A DNA stretch of 25,210 nucleotides from a virus. The DNA lies in the IMG/VR virus record IMGVR_UViG_3300028883_000132, positions 1-25,210 of that record, one strand, 5' to 3'. The translations under genes were made by a program, and so were the position numbers. Below, piece after piece: positions 1 to 7,476 of the stretch (positions within the stretch are counted from its first letter, which is position 1; every line of letters begins with the position of its first letter). A model generated the notes under the pieces. It was not told where the DNA came from. It did no database searches and saw nothing but the letters and a program-made list of their open reading frames with translations.

Positions 1-2728
1 TGACTGATGCGTTGACAATTGCCTGTTCCGCCGCCGTCACCATCTTGGCCGCAAAAGCGTCGCCTGCCGATGCGTAACCCTCAAAGTCATCAATACTGCT
101 GTAAATCGCCCGAGCAACCATCCCCGGCTCAATGCCAGTCACGGCAGCCGTCACCTCAGCGATGCGGGCCGCCTCGATGACCGCCAAATCCTGCTCGGTA
201 GCACCAAGGGCTTTAACCTGTTCGACCGCCAGCTCAGCCGATATATTGATCTGGTCAATCGCCAATGCAAGGTCTGTCCGGGCAAACGCACCAACAGATG
301 CCGAGGCAGAATCCATCACTCTCAAAAACTGAGTGAGGGCAGCGATTCCTTCCTCGCCACGATCCTCAAAAAGTCGGTACCCGGCAGGCTTCCCTGCAAG
401 GGTATAATCCGGCGTGTAGTTTTTGACCGCGTCGTATGAATATCCGCCTGCGGCCAAAAGCCCATACGAGTACGAGCCCCCTGCCGCCGCGCTCGACAGC
501 ATAGTGTCGTATGCTTGCATCCGCGCACTGTCACGCTGGGCCTTTCCGTCGTCGCCACCGAAAAGCGACAGAACGCCACCGATCACCCCGCCGATTGCAG
601 CACCGATTGGGCCGCCAACCTCAAGGCCAGCCAAGGCCATCGAGGACGCGGAGGTTATGAAATTACCGACCCCCCCACCAACATTCTGCCCAACAAAGCT
701 CGCGACATTAAGAACGCCCTCAAGGCCATTACCCGCCTTGCCGTCGGTTAACATTACGAGCCCGTCAGCCAGCGCAGAGATACCCTTAATACTATTCCCG
801 GTCGCGACCTCGAACGAATCAGAAACAGCATACATCGCGTTTGCAATCCTGTCGGTATCAGACTCAATCATCAGCGCAGCATCGTGCGATGCGCCATTCA
901 GCTCATCAAACTGTTTCGAGATGGCGTCGAGTTCAAACAACTCCAGAACATCTTGCTGATGCGCAAGCGCGGCAGTGTACTGATCAGCCGAAATAAGACC
1001 GGCCTTTTGCAGCACCCCGAGCTGTTCGACCGCCTCACCATACGCTTTTGTCGCCTCGAACATGCCATCGACGGACTCAGTCTCCTTCGCCCACCACACC
1101 GAGGCGTCCACAACTTTTCGGTTCCATTCATCCTGAGCTTTTGCCGCTTCTTGCGCGGCCCTTGCCACCGCGGTCTTAGCTAATGCCGCCGCTTTATCCG
1201 CATCAGCCGCTTCTTTTGCGGCCTTGGCGGCATCCTTTTCTTTTTTGCGCTTCTCGTCAATTGCATCAGCGGCAGCGTTTGCTGCCTCTTTCTGATTGAC
1301 AAGCATTTTCAAGTAAGCCGTCTCATCCGCAACAGAATTCCCTCCAGCTCCCGCTTTCGCTTTTTCGAGCCGCTCTTGCGCCTCGATGCTTTTAACAAGT
1401 GTCTGGTACGAATTATTGGCGTCCATCCGCGCAATCCACCGATCACCCTGATCGGCCAAATCCCACAGCTTTGCAGCCCAACTGAACGCCGTCTGAATCG
1501 ACTGGCCAACAGCAATCCAGCGTTTTTCCGAGTCGTTCGCCGCGTTGATCATCGCGACCCCAGCATTGTCCGCGTCCGTCGCGAGGCCGACAAAGAGGCC
1601 TTTGATGTCGCGGAGCACCTCCTTGTACGTCTCACTTTCGATGATCGCATCCCCAACCGCCCGCTTTGCAGCCTCGAACGCCTCACCTGCTTGCCGCTTG
1701 AGCACCTCAGACGACTCGGTCATTTGACGGTACGCCTCATCCGCAGCGCCAGTACTCTGCGCCAGCTTATCGAGATCATCAGCATAAGTCTGTGCGCCGC
1801 TTGACACCAGCGGAAAGATTGCCCGAAGCGCTTCTTGACTGCTCAGCAGTTTCCCGACGTCGGTATTCGTCTCGGCAGAGGCACGCTTAACGAGATCGAG
1901 CGCCCCAGTCAGACCACCACCAGTCTTAATGAGGTTGTCGGACTCAACACCAATAGCGGCCAATGCCTCCCTCAATTCCTTCGAGGGCTTGCTCAACTCA
2001 ACCATAGCCGAGTTGATCGCCGTAGCGGCCATCGCGGTGCTCTGCCCCTGCGTGGTGAGCGTGGCCATTGCCGCGCCTACCTCATCAAACGCCACCTCCA
2101 TCGGGCCAGCGGTAGCCAGAACCTGACCCATCGATGACCCAAGTTCCGTCATGGTCGTCTTGCCAAGACGGACAATGGTAAACATTTTATCGGAGTAAGA
2201 GGCGGCAGCGTCCGCGGACGCGCCGTAAGCGTTGAGTGCTGTCGTAAGCAGGTCAGCCGTTACACTCACCTCTGCCACACCAGCCGCCGCGAGCTTGCTC
2301 GATTGTTCAAGTAGCATGGCCGACGATGCCGCGTCACCAAAACCAGCAGAGACGATGTCGTACCGGGCTTTAGTGAGCGTATCGATAGCCTGGCCACTCT
2401 CGACCGCCAGCGCCGAAAGCTCGCCCTTCATCCGTTTCATTTCGCCGTCGGTAAGCCCGCCCATAAGCGTGCCTATTTCGCGCACGCCCTTATCAACCCT
2501 TGACGCCTCGTCAGCAGCATCGGAAAGAGCACCAACAAAAGCGACAACCGCACCAACCGAAAAAGCCCCGGCAATTTGCTTGCCGAGGCTCCCGAACGAT
2601 CTGTTGAGGGAGCCGACACGCTTATCAACCGCGCCGACGGAGGTTTCAAACTCCTTGATTGGCGCAGCACCATTCGATTTATAGTCGAACAGCACCTCGA
2701 TGTTGATATTGTCAGCGGCTCCGCTCAT
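1..2728 (-). CDS. Tail tape-measure protein (C-terminus beyond window)
   Basis: At least 909 residues are encoded; the 3' end lies off the left edge. The N-terminal third has the small-residue-rich TP901-type tape-measure core (for example GQSTAMAATAINSAMVELSK), an Ala/Lys/Glu-rich coiled coil follows in the middle (repeated AAKAAKEAADADKAAA), and further on there is a Gly/Ala-rich hydrophobic stretch (GGPIGAAIGGVIGGVLSLFG) likely to interact with membrane. Proteins of this family set tail length and are ejected with the DNA. The chosen ATG (2726-2728, MSGAADNINIEV) overlaps the stop of the frameshifted tail chaperone in an ATGA arrangement and is preceded by GGCAGG. It is the last gene of the visible minus-strand late operon. 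The class is firm; subfamily is not resolved. Confidence 0.93.
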   Translation of the reverse strand, partial: MSGAADNINIEVLFDYKSNGAAPIKEFETSVGAVDKRVGSLNRSFGSLGKQIAGAFSVGAVVAFVGALSDAADEASRVDKGVREIGTLMGGLTDGEMKRMKGELSALAVESGQAIDTLTKARYDIVSAGFGDAASSAMLLEQSSKLAAAGVAEVSVTADLLTTALNAYGASADAAASYSDKMFTIVRLGKTTMTELGSSMGQVLATAGPMEVAFDEVGAAMATLTTQGQSTAMAATAINSAMVELSKPSKELREALAAIGVESDNLIKTGGGLTGALDLVKRASAETNTDVGKLLSSQEALRAIFPLVSSGAQTYADDLDKLAQSTGAADEAYRQMTESSEVLKRQAGEAFEAAKRAVGDAIIESETYKEVLRDIKGLFVGLATDADNAGVAMINAANDSEKRWIAVGQSIQTAFSWAAKLWDLADQGDRWIARMDANNSYQTLVKSIEAQERLEKAKAGAGGNSVADETAYLKMLVNQKEAANAAADAIDEKRKKEKDAAKAAKEAADADKAAALAKTAVARAAQEAAKAQDEWNRKVVDASVWWAKETESVDGMFEATKAYGEAVEQLGVLQKAGLISADQYTAALAHQQDVLELFELDAISKQFDELNGASHDAALMIESDTDRIANAMYAVSDSFEVATGNSIKGISALADGLVMLTDGKAGNGLEGVLNVASFVGQNVGGGVGNFITSASSMALAGLEVGGPIGAAIGGVIGGVLSLFGGDDGKAQRDSARMQAYDTMLSSAAAGGSYSYGLLAAGGYSYDAVKNYTPDYTLAGKPAGYRLFEDRGEEGIAALTQFLRVMDSASASVGAFARTDLALAIDQINISAELAVEQVKALGATEQDLAVIEAARIAEVTAAVTGIEPGMVARAIYSSIDDFEGYASAGDAFAAKMVTAAEQAIVNASV

Positions 2729-2877
2729 CCTGCCAAATCTCGTTTTTCCTGTAAATACAACGCGCGTCCAAGGTGCCAGCTTTTAACCTCCTCAGGTAGG
2801 GCTATCACCTCATCGATGGTCTTTCCGAGAGTATCCCCAAGCTCAAACCAAAAGTTTAGGCCTGGGGAGTCCCAAAA
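2725..2877 (-). CDS. -1 frameshift extension of tail chaperone (GT-like)
   Basis: In the -1 frame relative to the chaperone, an open frame runs from inside the 3' end of that gene to a TGA at 2725-2727, overlapping the tape-measure ATG. It encodes about 50 residues beginning FWDSPGLNFWFELGD and ending ALYLQEKRDLAG, with a charged, aromatic character typical of coding sequence, and has no start codon of its own nearby. The -1 frame has a stop (TGA within GGATGATGCC) just upstream, so the shift must occur between about 2888 and 2856. The best candidate is T-TTT-GGG at 2871-2877 (minus strand), preceded by an AAGGAGG. The combined product would be about 158 residues. The slip codon is inferred; the conserved arrangement is well known in tailed phages. 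Confidence 0.68.
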   Translation of the reverse strand, partial: FWDSPGLNFWFELGDTLGKTIDEVIALPEEVKSWHLGRALYLQEKRDLAG

Positions 2878-3200
2878 GCCTCCTTGGCATCATCCGGAGT
2901 AATCGCCGGTTTGTGCATCGCTTCGTACAGCTTCTCCATGTCACCGACAAACGGCAAGGCCAGCAAGGCGGCATACTCGTCGTTTGCAAACATACGGGCG
3001 CCTTTCTCATCAAGGGATTTTATGCACATCGCCGCGGCCCAAAGGCTTGCATTCGTCCTCCTATCGCCTCTAAGAGTGTTAATGACCTCCAGTTCCGATG
3101 GCGTCGAGGTTGTATAATAGATTGTTCCAACACCAGGAAAGGGCATCGACTTTTTTGCGATGGTCTTCGCGACCTTTTGCAACTCGCTGAGATAACTCAT
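2856..3200 (-). CDS. Tail assembly chaperone, short form (gpG-like)
   Basis: A 114-residue protein (MSYLSELQKVAKTIAKKS) lying between the tail tube and tape-measure genes, the invariant place of the tail assembly chaperone in long-tailed phages. Function is assigned mainly from this position, from the size, and from a -1 frame extension that starts just before its stop and ends exactly at the tape-measure start (described separately). These chaperones bind the tape measure and recruit tube subunits. The start ATG at 3198-3200 has only a weak Shine-Dalgarno. A strong terminator-like hairpin lies just upstream, so expression is probably lower than that of the tail tube. Confidence 0.7.
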   Translation of the reverse strand: MSYLSELQKVAKTIAKKSMPFPGVGTIYYTTSTPSELEVINTLRGDRRTNASLWAAAMCIKSLDEKGARMFANDEYAALLALPFVGDMEKLYEAMHKPAITPDDAKEAFGTPQA

Positions 3201-3222
3201 AATTGGTTCTGTTTTGCCTGTT

Positions 3223-3250
3223 AAAAAAGCGCTAAACGCCTGTTTAGCGC
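3223..3250 (-). terminator. Rho-independent terminator / attenuator
   Basis: On the minus strand the RNA would form a perfect 9-bp stem, GCGCTAAAC with GTTTAGCGC, a 4-nt loop, then six U residues. It lies after the tail-tube gene and before the tail chaperone, so it probably attenuates transcription into the chaperone and tape-measure genes. Confidence 0.85.
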
Positions 3251-3275
3251 CCGTAAAATGTTCTGCGAATCTGCC

Positions 3276-3707
3276 TTAAGCAGTGTACGTACCGGGGGTC
3301 GGCTTGGCGGTCCAGACCAGCTTGTATGCTTCCTTGCGAGTCTTGTTCTCGTTCCCAGAGCTACCGCGGCGTGGAGGGCCGTAAACAAAGACCGATCCAG
3401 ATTCCATCGGCGACCCGTTAACCTTCCCTTCCCGGTAAAAGACAACGTTCTCAACGACCTGGCCATCGTCAAAACCAGAGAGCAAAACACCCTGGCCGTT
3501 GGTATCTTCAGAATCCGCCTCGACCGTCACGTCAATCGTCCGTGGGCCACCAACTGCTCCCACGCCCATAACCTCAATCTCACCATCCGTCAGGGCGTCA
3601 CTCTGAACGATGGGCCGTTCTGGCACATCATACGTGCAAGCCACAATATGCTGCACCAAATGAGAATCAATCTCTAACGCGGCGAGATTGGTTGTTTTCC
3701 TTGCCAT
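3276..3707 (-). CDS. Probable major tail (tube) protein
   Basis: A 143-residue protein without signal peptide or membrane segment, rich in beta-type sequence (for example GEIEVMGVGAVGGPRTIDVT). It sits directly upstream of the tail chaperone and tape measure, the standard place of the tail tube subunit, and is followed by a strong terminator, consistent with a highly expressed structural gene. No tail sheath gene (usually near 400-500 residues) accompanies it, so the tail is inferred to be non-contractile as in siphovirus-like Mu relatives. The ATG (MARKTTNLAALEID) begins two bases after the previous stop. Assignment is from position and size rather than a diagnostic motif. Confidence 0.62.
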   Translation of the reverse strand: MARKTTNLAALEIDSHLVQHIVACTYDVPERPIVQSDALTDGEIEVMGVGAVGGPRTIDVTVEADSEDTNGQGVLLSGFDDGQVVENVVFYREGKVNGSPMESGSVFVYGPPRRGSSGNENKTRKEAYKLVWTAKPTPGTYTA

Positions 3708-3709
3708 GG

Positions 3710-3904
3710 TTACTTGCTCCCAGGTTTATGTTGTTCAATCTTTCCCGCAGTAGGCGGGACTGCCGTCGGATCGACCTCCGGCTTTTTCCAGCCTTCCTTC
3801 AACAGTCGAGCCGCCGTTCTTGGGTTGGTCGGGATGACCTTCCCCGTCTGTGGGTGGACAAGGCGGATTTTCTCGCCCCCACGCTCTTCCCCTTTACTTG
3901 CCAT
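3710..3904 (-). CDS. Small basic tail-region protein, unknown function
   Basis: A 64-residue, Lys/Pro-rich hydrophilic protein starting MASKGEERGGEKIRL and carrying the phrase RTAARLLKEGWKKPE. It has a good ribosome-binding site (AAAGGATAACC before the ATG) and stops just before the tail-tube start. In position it corresponds to Mu gp38-type small proteins between the gp37 homologue and the tail shaft genes, but I do not recognise the family. Real gene status is supported by spacing, ribosome-binding site and operon fit. Confidence 0.6.
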   Translation of the reverse strand: MASKGEERGGEKIRLVHPQTGKVIPTNPRTAARLLKEGWKKPEVDPTAVPPTAGKIEQHKPGSK

Positions 3905-3924
3905 GGTTATCCTTTATGCTTTTT

Positions 3925-4407
3925 TTATGAAAACGCACCCTCGCGACCATAAGCCCCAAACGCAACAATTACGCTATGCCGCCACACGCCGGCGATCTTA
4001 TCGATAAATCCATCCTTACGGATTTCTCCAGCGCCCCAGCACCCTGCCGGCATGTACCCTTGCAGGCGTTCAATCACCTTTTCGACAAGCTCTTCCGCCC
4101 CAAGGCCACCACCTTCGGCTGCAAGCGACTTGGTGACGATTTCGCACTCAAACATCGGCATCCTGTCCTGATCACCGCCCTCAACCTTGCCGTAGTCGCT
4201 CCCGAGGTAGCGCACCAGCACCGCCCCGGCCCCACTCGAAAGTAGCGACAACTGCTGCTCGTTCGGCTCGTCCGGAAACCGTTCGACCCGTACAGCCACC
4301 TCCCTGCCTTGGATCGTCGCCGCGAAAGCGTCAATTCCATCTGCCGACAGGTCAGCTTGCAGCCGCGCCTCGATCTCTGCGCGGATTGATGTGGATGTCG
4401 CGATCAC
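3925..4407 (-). CDS. Mu gp37-like protein (DUF1834-type)
   Basis: A 160-residue protein, MIATSTSIRAEIEARLQADL at the N-terminus, with a central segment (GAVLVRYLGSDYGK) and a C-terminal strand-rich part ending FGAYGREGAFS. The overall pattern and size match Mu gp37-like head-tail joining proteins, as does its position after the DUF1320 gene and before the tail genes. It begins with GTG (complement of 4405-4407), four bases downstream of the lipoprotein stop, which suggests translational coupling. It probably acts at the head-tail interface or tail terminus; this role is inferred from synteny. Confidence 0.65.
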   Translation of the reverse strand: MIATSTSIRAEIEARLQADLSADGIDAFAATIQGREVAVRVERFPDEPNEQQLSLLSSGAGAVLVRYLGSDYGKVEGGDQDRMPMFECEIVTKSLAAEGGGLGAEELVEKVIERLQGYMPAGCWGAGEIRKDGFIDKIAGVWRHSVIVAFGAYGREGAFS

Positions 4408-4411
4408 AGCG

Positions 4412-4921
4412 TCACTCCGCAGTCAGAGTTTTGACCAAACCGGCGCGGGCGTCGTCATCCATCCCGTAGATCGCCATCATCGCTTCATCATTCAGGTCTT
4501 TGCCGGTCAACTGCGCGGCCTCGATCATTGTCGAAACAGTTTTGATTGGCAACGATGCAACCCTTGCACTTACCGCCTCGGCAACAAGCTGGTCGATAGT
4601 GTCGTTCTGCTGGTTGTCGGCCACGGGGGAAAGCACAGCCTCCTCGGCTTTGGCGTCAGCAACAGGCACTCCCATTTCCGAACCGACAACATTGAGCAGC
4701 CGCCGGGAAGCGTCCGTCACCGAAAGCACCATGCCGCCAGTCGTAGGGCTGATTGTTTTCGCCTGGACGGAACCATCCGCCTTGAGGCGGATCGCGGCGT
4801 TTGCGGCCACGGCGTAGCCCAGCTTTTCGCGGGGGGTCTCAGGGTCGGCAAGCTTTACGGCACTGCACCCCGTAAGCACCGACAGCACGCCCATCAGGGC
4901 AAGAGTAAAAAGCTTTTTCAT
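4412..4921 (-). CDS. Predicted lipoprotein next to the lysis genes
   Basis: A 169-residue protein with a textbook lipoprotein signal: MKK, a hydrophobic run (LFTLALMGVLSVL), and the lipobox LTGC, putting the lipidated Cys at residue 19. The mature part is polar, mostly helical and without further membrane segments. Its ATG overlaps the holin stop (ATGA). Position in the endolysin-holin cassette makes an outer-membrane spanin-like or other lysis role attractive, but it is longer than usual o-spanins and no spanin motif is visible, so this is inference. A lysogenic-conversion or exclusion lipoprotein is an alternative. Confidence 0.72.
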   Translation of the reverse strand: MKKLFTLALMGVLSVLTGCSAVKLADPETPREKLGYAVAANAAIRLKADGSVQAKTISPTTGGMVLSVTDASRRLLNVVGSEMGVPVADAKAEEAVLSPVADNQQNDTIDQLVAEAVSARVASLPIKTVSTMIEAAQLTGKDLNDEAMMAIYGMDDDARAGLVKTLTAE

Positions 4922-5346
4922 TTTCCTATCCGTTTAGTGGCTACGCCTTTGATTTTTTCGATTGTCCGGTATCCACCAAGGCCAAGCAACGGAGTCAGGA
5001 TACCAACAACCTCCGCAATACCGATTTCCGGGTAAGGGAGCATCTGCTGTTTTTGCCAGACAAGCATCGCCCAAAGCACAGCGCCGAGCACTGCTCGCGG
5101 CCAGAAATAGAGAGCAAGCGTCACGGAGCAAACCCAGATCACCGACGGACGCGCCCCAGCAACAAAGCCGCTGGAGTGGCCAGCCTCTATCTCATTCGCC
5201 CGAAGCTGAGACAGGAGCGGCTCCATTTTCAGCGCCTCAGCCCTCAGCCTCTCATCATCGGACGACTTGAAGCGCCCAATGATGCTGTCCAGCGCATTCA
5301 AAGGGTTCAGCTTTTCCGTCGACTTGTCAATTATTCCGTCAGACAT
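4918..5346 (-). CDS. Holin (3TM / GTA-holin-like)
   Basis: A 142-residue protein with a polar N-terminal third, then the motif ARPSVIWVC (about residues 65-73), hydrophobic segments at about 67-97 and 105-124, and GYRTIEK (125-131). The ARP...W and GYRTxEK pair is the hallmark I know from the GTA_holin_3TM family. The protein would permeabilise the inner membrane to let the cytoplasmic endolysin out. It follows the lysozyme gene by eleven bases with a GGAAGG ribosome-binding site and overlaps the lipoprotein gene downstream, forming a compact lysis cassette embedded in the head-tail operon. Confidence 0.82.
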   Translation of the reverse strand: MSDGIIDKSTEKLNPLNALDSIIGRFKSSDDERLRAEALKMEPLLSQLRANEIEAGHSSGFVAGARPSVIWVCSVTLALYFWPRAVLGAVLWAMLVWQKQQMLPYPEIGIAEVVGILTPLLGLGGYRTIEKIKGVATKRIGK

Positions 5347-5357
5347 CGTCCTTCCGT

Positions 5358-5867
5358 TTACACTTTTGCTTCAAACCGCGCCCGTTCCGCTTTGCGCCGA
5401 ACGAGCAGCCCGCCCATGATTTTACCACTACCAAAGACCCACTTCGAGAACTCTAAAGCGGCCCCGGCGTAATCGCCGGCGTTGATCTTACGGAGCATGG
5501 TAGACGGCTGGCCGTTTTTCAGCGTAACAAAGCCGTCTTTTACCCCCTTCCGGCCCGGCCCAACGTTGAACACAAAACTTACCACCGCATCATACTCTCC
5601 CTGAGTCATCGGCACCTTTACCGCACGACGGGCAATTCGCTCGGCGTCGGCGATGTCGGCATCGAGGAAGTCTTCCGCCAGGTCAGCGGTGATGGTCATT
5701 CCCTGCGTTACGCCTGACGTGTGGCCGTAGCCAATAGTCCATGGTGCGCCGCCCGAGGCCGGGTCAGGGTAGGCCTTCAGACGGAGGCCTTCCGACTCCT
5801 TCAGTTCAAGCCGAGCCGCCGCAGAAAACCGCAGCTCAGAAACCGGAATTCTTGCTTTCTCGCTCAT
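5358..5867 (-). CDS. Endolysin, GH24 (T4-type) lysozyme
   Basis: A 169-residue muramidase that would cleave the peptidoglycan glycan strand. The catalytic region is clear: ESEGLRLKAYPDPA followed by PWTIGYGHTSG gives Glu26, Asp35 and Thr44 as the usual E-D-T triad. The later signature YDAVVSFVFNVGPG matches the GH24 C-lobe. There is no signal peptide, so it depends on the neighbouring holin. Its ATG overlaps the stop of the upstream DUF1320 gene. In Mu the lysozyme gene precedes the head genes; here it lies between two head-tail joining genes. Confidence 0.93.
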   Translation of the reverse strand: MSEKARIPVSELRFSAAARLELKESEGLRLKAYPDPASGGAPWTIGYGHTSGVTQGMTITADLAEDFLDADIADAERIARRAVKVPMTQGEYDAVVSFVFNVGPGRKGVKDGFVTLKNGQPSTMLRKINAGDYAGAALEFSKWVFGSGKIMGGLLVRRKAERARFEAKV

Positions 5868-6289
5868 ACGTCCAGATCCATAAAATTTGCTCCAAAACGT
5901 TCCGTCTCACTCGACACCGCAATTCCGGCGCTGTCACCGGCGGCGGGTTCGATGCCCGGCAAGCCGAGGCTTTCGGGCGTGAGCTTTTCGAGGCTCCGCA
6001 TAACAGCCTTGTACATCTCTTGCACATCCTCCTCAAGGCCGCGCCTGGCATAAAGCCAGTACTTGGTCAGCGGCAGGATGAGCGCCTTAACCGATGCCGT
6101 CGCAGCGAGCGGCAGAGCGTAGTGCCTGGCCGCGTAGCGTTCCACGTCAGCGATGGCCTGAGCCTCTGCTTTGACCACCACGTCGAGCACAACTTCACCG
6201 GTACGATAATCGTCCGTCAGCTCGACGAGCGACTGCTCGCTCATCATCACCAAAAGGTCGTCTATCGTGATGTATTGCAAATCGGCCAT
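5864..6289 (-). CDS. DUF1320 / Mu gp36-like head-tail connector protein
   Basis: A 141-residue protein starting MADLQYITIDDLLVMM, with LTDDYRTGEV, a helix containing AIADVERYAARHYALPL and the segment KYWLYARRGLEEDVQEMYK. The Y-IT-DDL start, the TDD, the RY-LP motif and the YWLYARR segment are features of the DUF1320/gp36 family, and its place downstream of the major capsid agrees. The family is thought to sit at the portal-tail junction. The start ATG lacks a good Shine-Dalgarno. The terminal GTATGA overlaps the endolysin start. Confidence 0.82.
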   Translation of the reverse strand: MADLQYITIDDLLVMMSEQSLVELTDDYRTGEVVLDVVVKAEAQAIADVERYAARHYALPLAATASVKALILPLTKYWLYARRGLEEDVQEMYKAVMRSLEKLTPESLGLPGIEPAAGDSAGIAVSSETERFGANFMDLDV

Positions 6290-6468
6290 TGATCAAACGC
6301 GCGGAATAGTGTTCAAACCCGTAAAAGACCTGTTCAAAATCGGTTTTCGCCCCTCCTGTCGATTGTGTGGGCGCATCGCGCCAGATCGTCGATTGTGGGC
6401 GTTTTTCCGGAGGGGACGGAAAAACGCCCATCATCGACTATCCCCATGCACCAAGATGGGGAGAAAAA
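6290..6468. other. Intergenic region with two hairpins after the capsid gene
   Basis: This 179-base gap holds no convincing gene. Two inverted repeats are clear: a 13-bp perfect stem (GGGCGTTTTTCCG at 6397-6409 with its complement at 6417-6429, 7-nt loop) and CCCCAT/ATGGGG around 6444-6463. There is also an imperfect direct repeat of GTCGATTGTG followed by GGGCG, at about 6358 and 6388. No U-tract follows the stems, so they look more like 3'-end stabilising or processing structures for the abundant capsid mRNA than classic terminators. Confidence 0.6.
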
Positions 6469-7443
6469 TCAGCCCAGGTAAAAACCTTTCAGTCGAGCCA
6501 CACAACGCTTCGCCAAAGGCTGGATGTCAAGCTGGAGCTGAGGAGTGACCTGGTAGAAGTTGCCGACCTTCTGCATCGGGGAGATGTTGAACCCCTTTGT
6601 GGTAGTCATGGCGCTCAAATGCGCCTTTTCGGCGGACTTGAACGCATAGACCGAAGTACAGGTCGTAGCCGTGCCGACCGTCTCGTCGTAAGGGATGATC
6701 CTGTCGCCGTTATACTTACGGCTTGCGGGGATGATCGGAAGACCATCAAAGGCTCCGGTGCGAGTGCCGTCGGCGTTGGTCACGACCGAAAAGCGCTCTT
6801 TGTCCATCGACCTGAGGCTAGAAAGGAGCGTGTGATCCATGATAAGGCAGTCCGGAGACCCGTCGATAGACGCGATCAGCTCCTCGATCTTTTCGATCGC
6901 CTTCTGCGCGGCAGTCCTCGCGGTGTTGTCGTTGCCAAGCACCAAGGCAAGGCCGTTTGTGCCGGCAGACACGATTCTGCTGGTGTCGCCCGCAGAGACC
7001 TGGTCTGCAATGATCGCCTTGAGGCCGTCAAAATGGTACTCGCTTACCGCCGGATCACCACCATCATCGTCGTCGCTGTCGTCGTTGATAACCTTGTTCA
7101 TAAAGTCGCGGCCCGCATTTTCGCCCCAGTTCGACAATTTCAGCTTAAACTCGCTCGGAACATCGCCGCCACGTTCCTCATAGGCGGTATCGAGCTTGAT
7201 GTTTTTACCCATGATCTTGAGGGCAAATGTGCCATAGTTCGGCGCGAGCGTCTGCGAGGCAAAATCCTCGCCGATGGGGCGATTGTCGAACGTGCCGTCG
7301 ATGTCGTCCCCGTACCGCTCAGTCGTCCCCGCGCCGGGCGCAGAGAAGAAGTGCAGGTAGTTGAACACCGGAGCGTACTTGTAGAGCTGATTGAGCACCA
7401 TTGCCGACAACTCGTCGGAGGCGCTGGCCTGTCTTAGATACAT
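6469..7443 (-). CDS. Major capsid protein (HK97-fold expected)
   Basis: A 324-residue soluble protein, MYLRQASASDELSAM, directly downstream of the protease/scaffold gene and upstream of DUF1320, the position of the Mu T-type major head protein. Mid-protein phrases such as PSEFKLKLSNWGENAGRDFM and the C-terminal YQVTPQLQLDIQPLA fit a coat protein with an extended N-terminal arm, though I identify no single diagnostic motif. It has the strongest ribosome-binding site of the block (AAGGAG eight bases before the ATG) and its own structured 3' region. An acidic insertion (NDDSDDDDGG) around residue 121 is unusual and could be a surface loop. Confidence 0.82.
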   Translation of the reverse strand: MYLRQASASDELSAMVLNQLYKYAPVFNYLHFFSAPGAGTTERYGDDIDGTFDNRPIGEDFASQTLAPNYGTFALKIMGKNIKLDTAYEERGGDVPSEFKLKLSNWGENAGRDFMNKVINDDSDDDDGGDPAVSEYHFDGLKAIIADQVSAGDTSRIVSAGTNGLALVLGNDNTARTAAQKAIEKIEELIASIDGSPDCLIMDHTLLSSLRSMDKERFSVVTNADGTRTGAFDGLPIIPASRKYNGDRIIPYDETVGTATTCTSVYAFKSAEKAHLSAMTTTKGFNISPMQKVGNFYQVTPQLQLDIQPLAKRCVARLKGFYLG

Positions 7444-7476
7444 AGGAGTGTCTCCTTCTTGCGTTTTGATAAATCG

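Noticed and set aside
6195-6434. Minus-strand open frame of 79 codons between capsid and DUF1320
   Set aside because: Most of it overlaps DUF1320 in another frame, the rest covers a 13-bp hairpin, there is no good ribosome-binding site and the protein looks like shadow sequence.
6367-7437. Long plus-strand open frame (356 codons) opposite the capsid gene
   Set aside because: It is antisense to a well-supported capsid gene, Arg-rich and low in structure; a GC-bias shadow.
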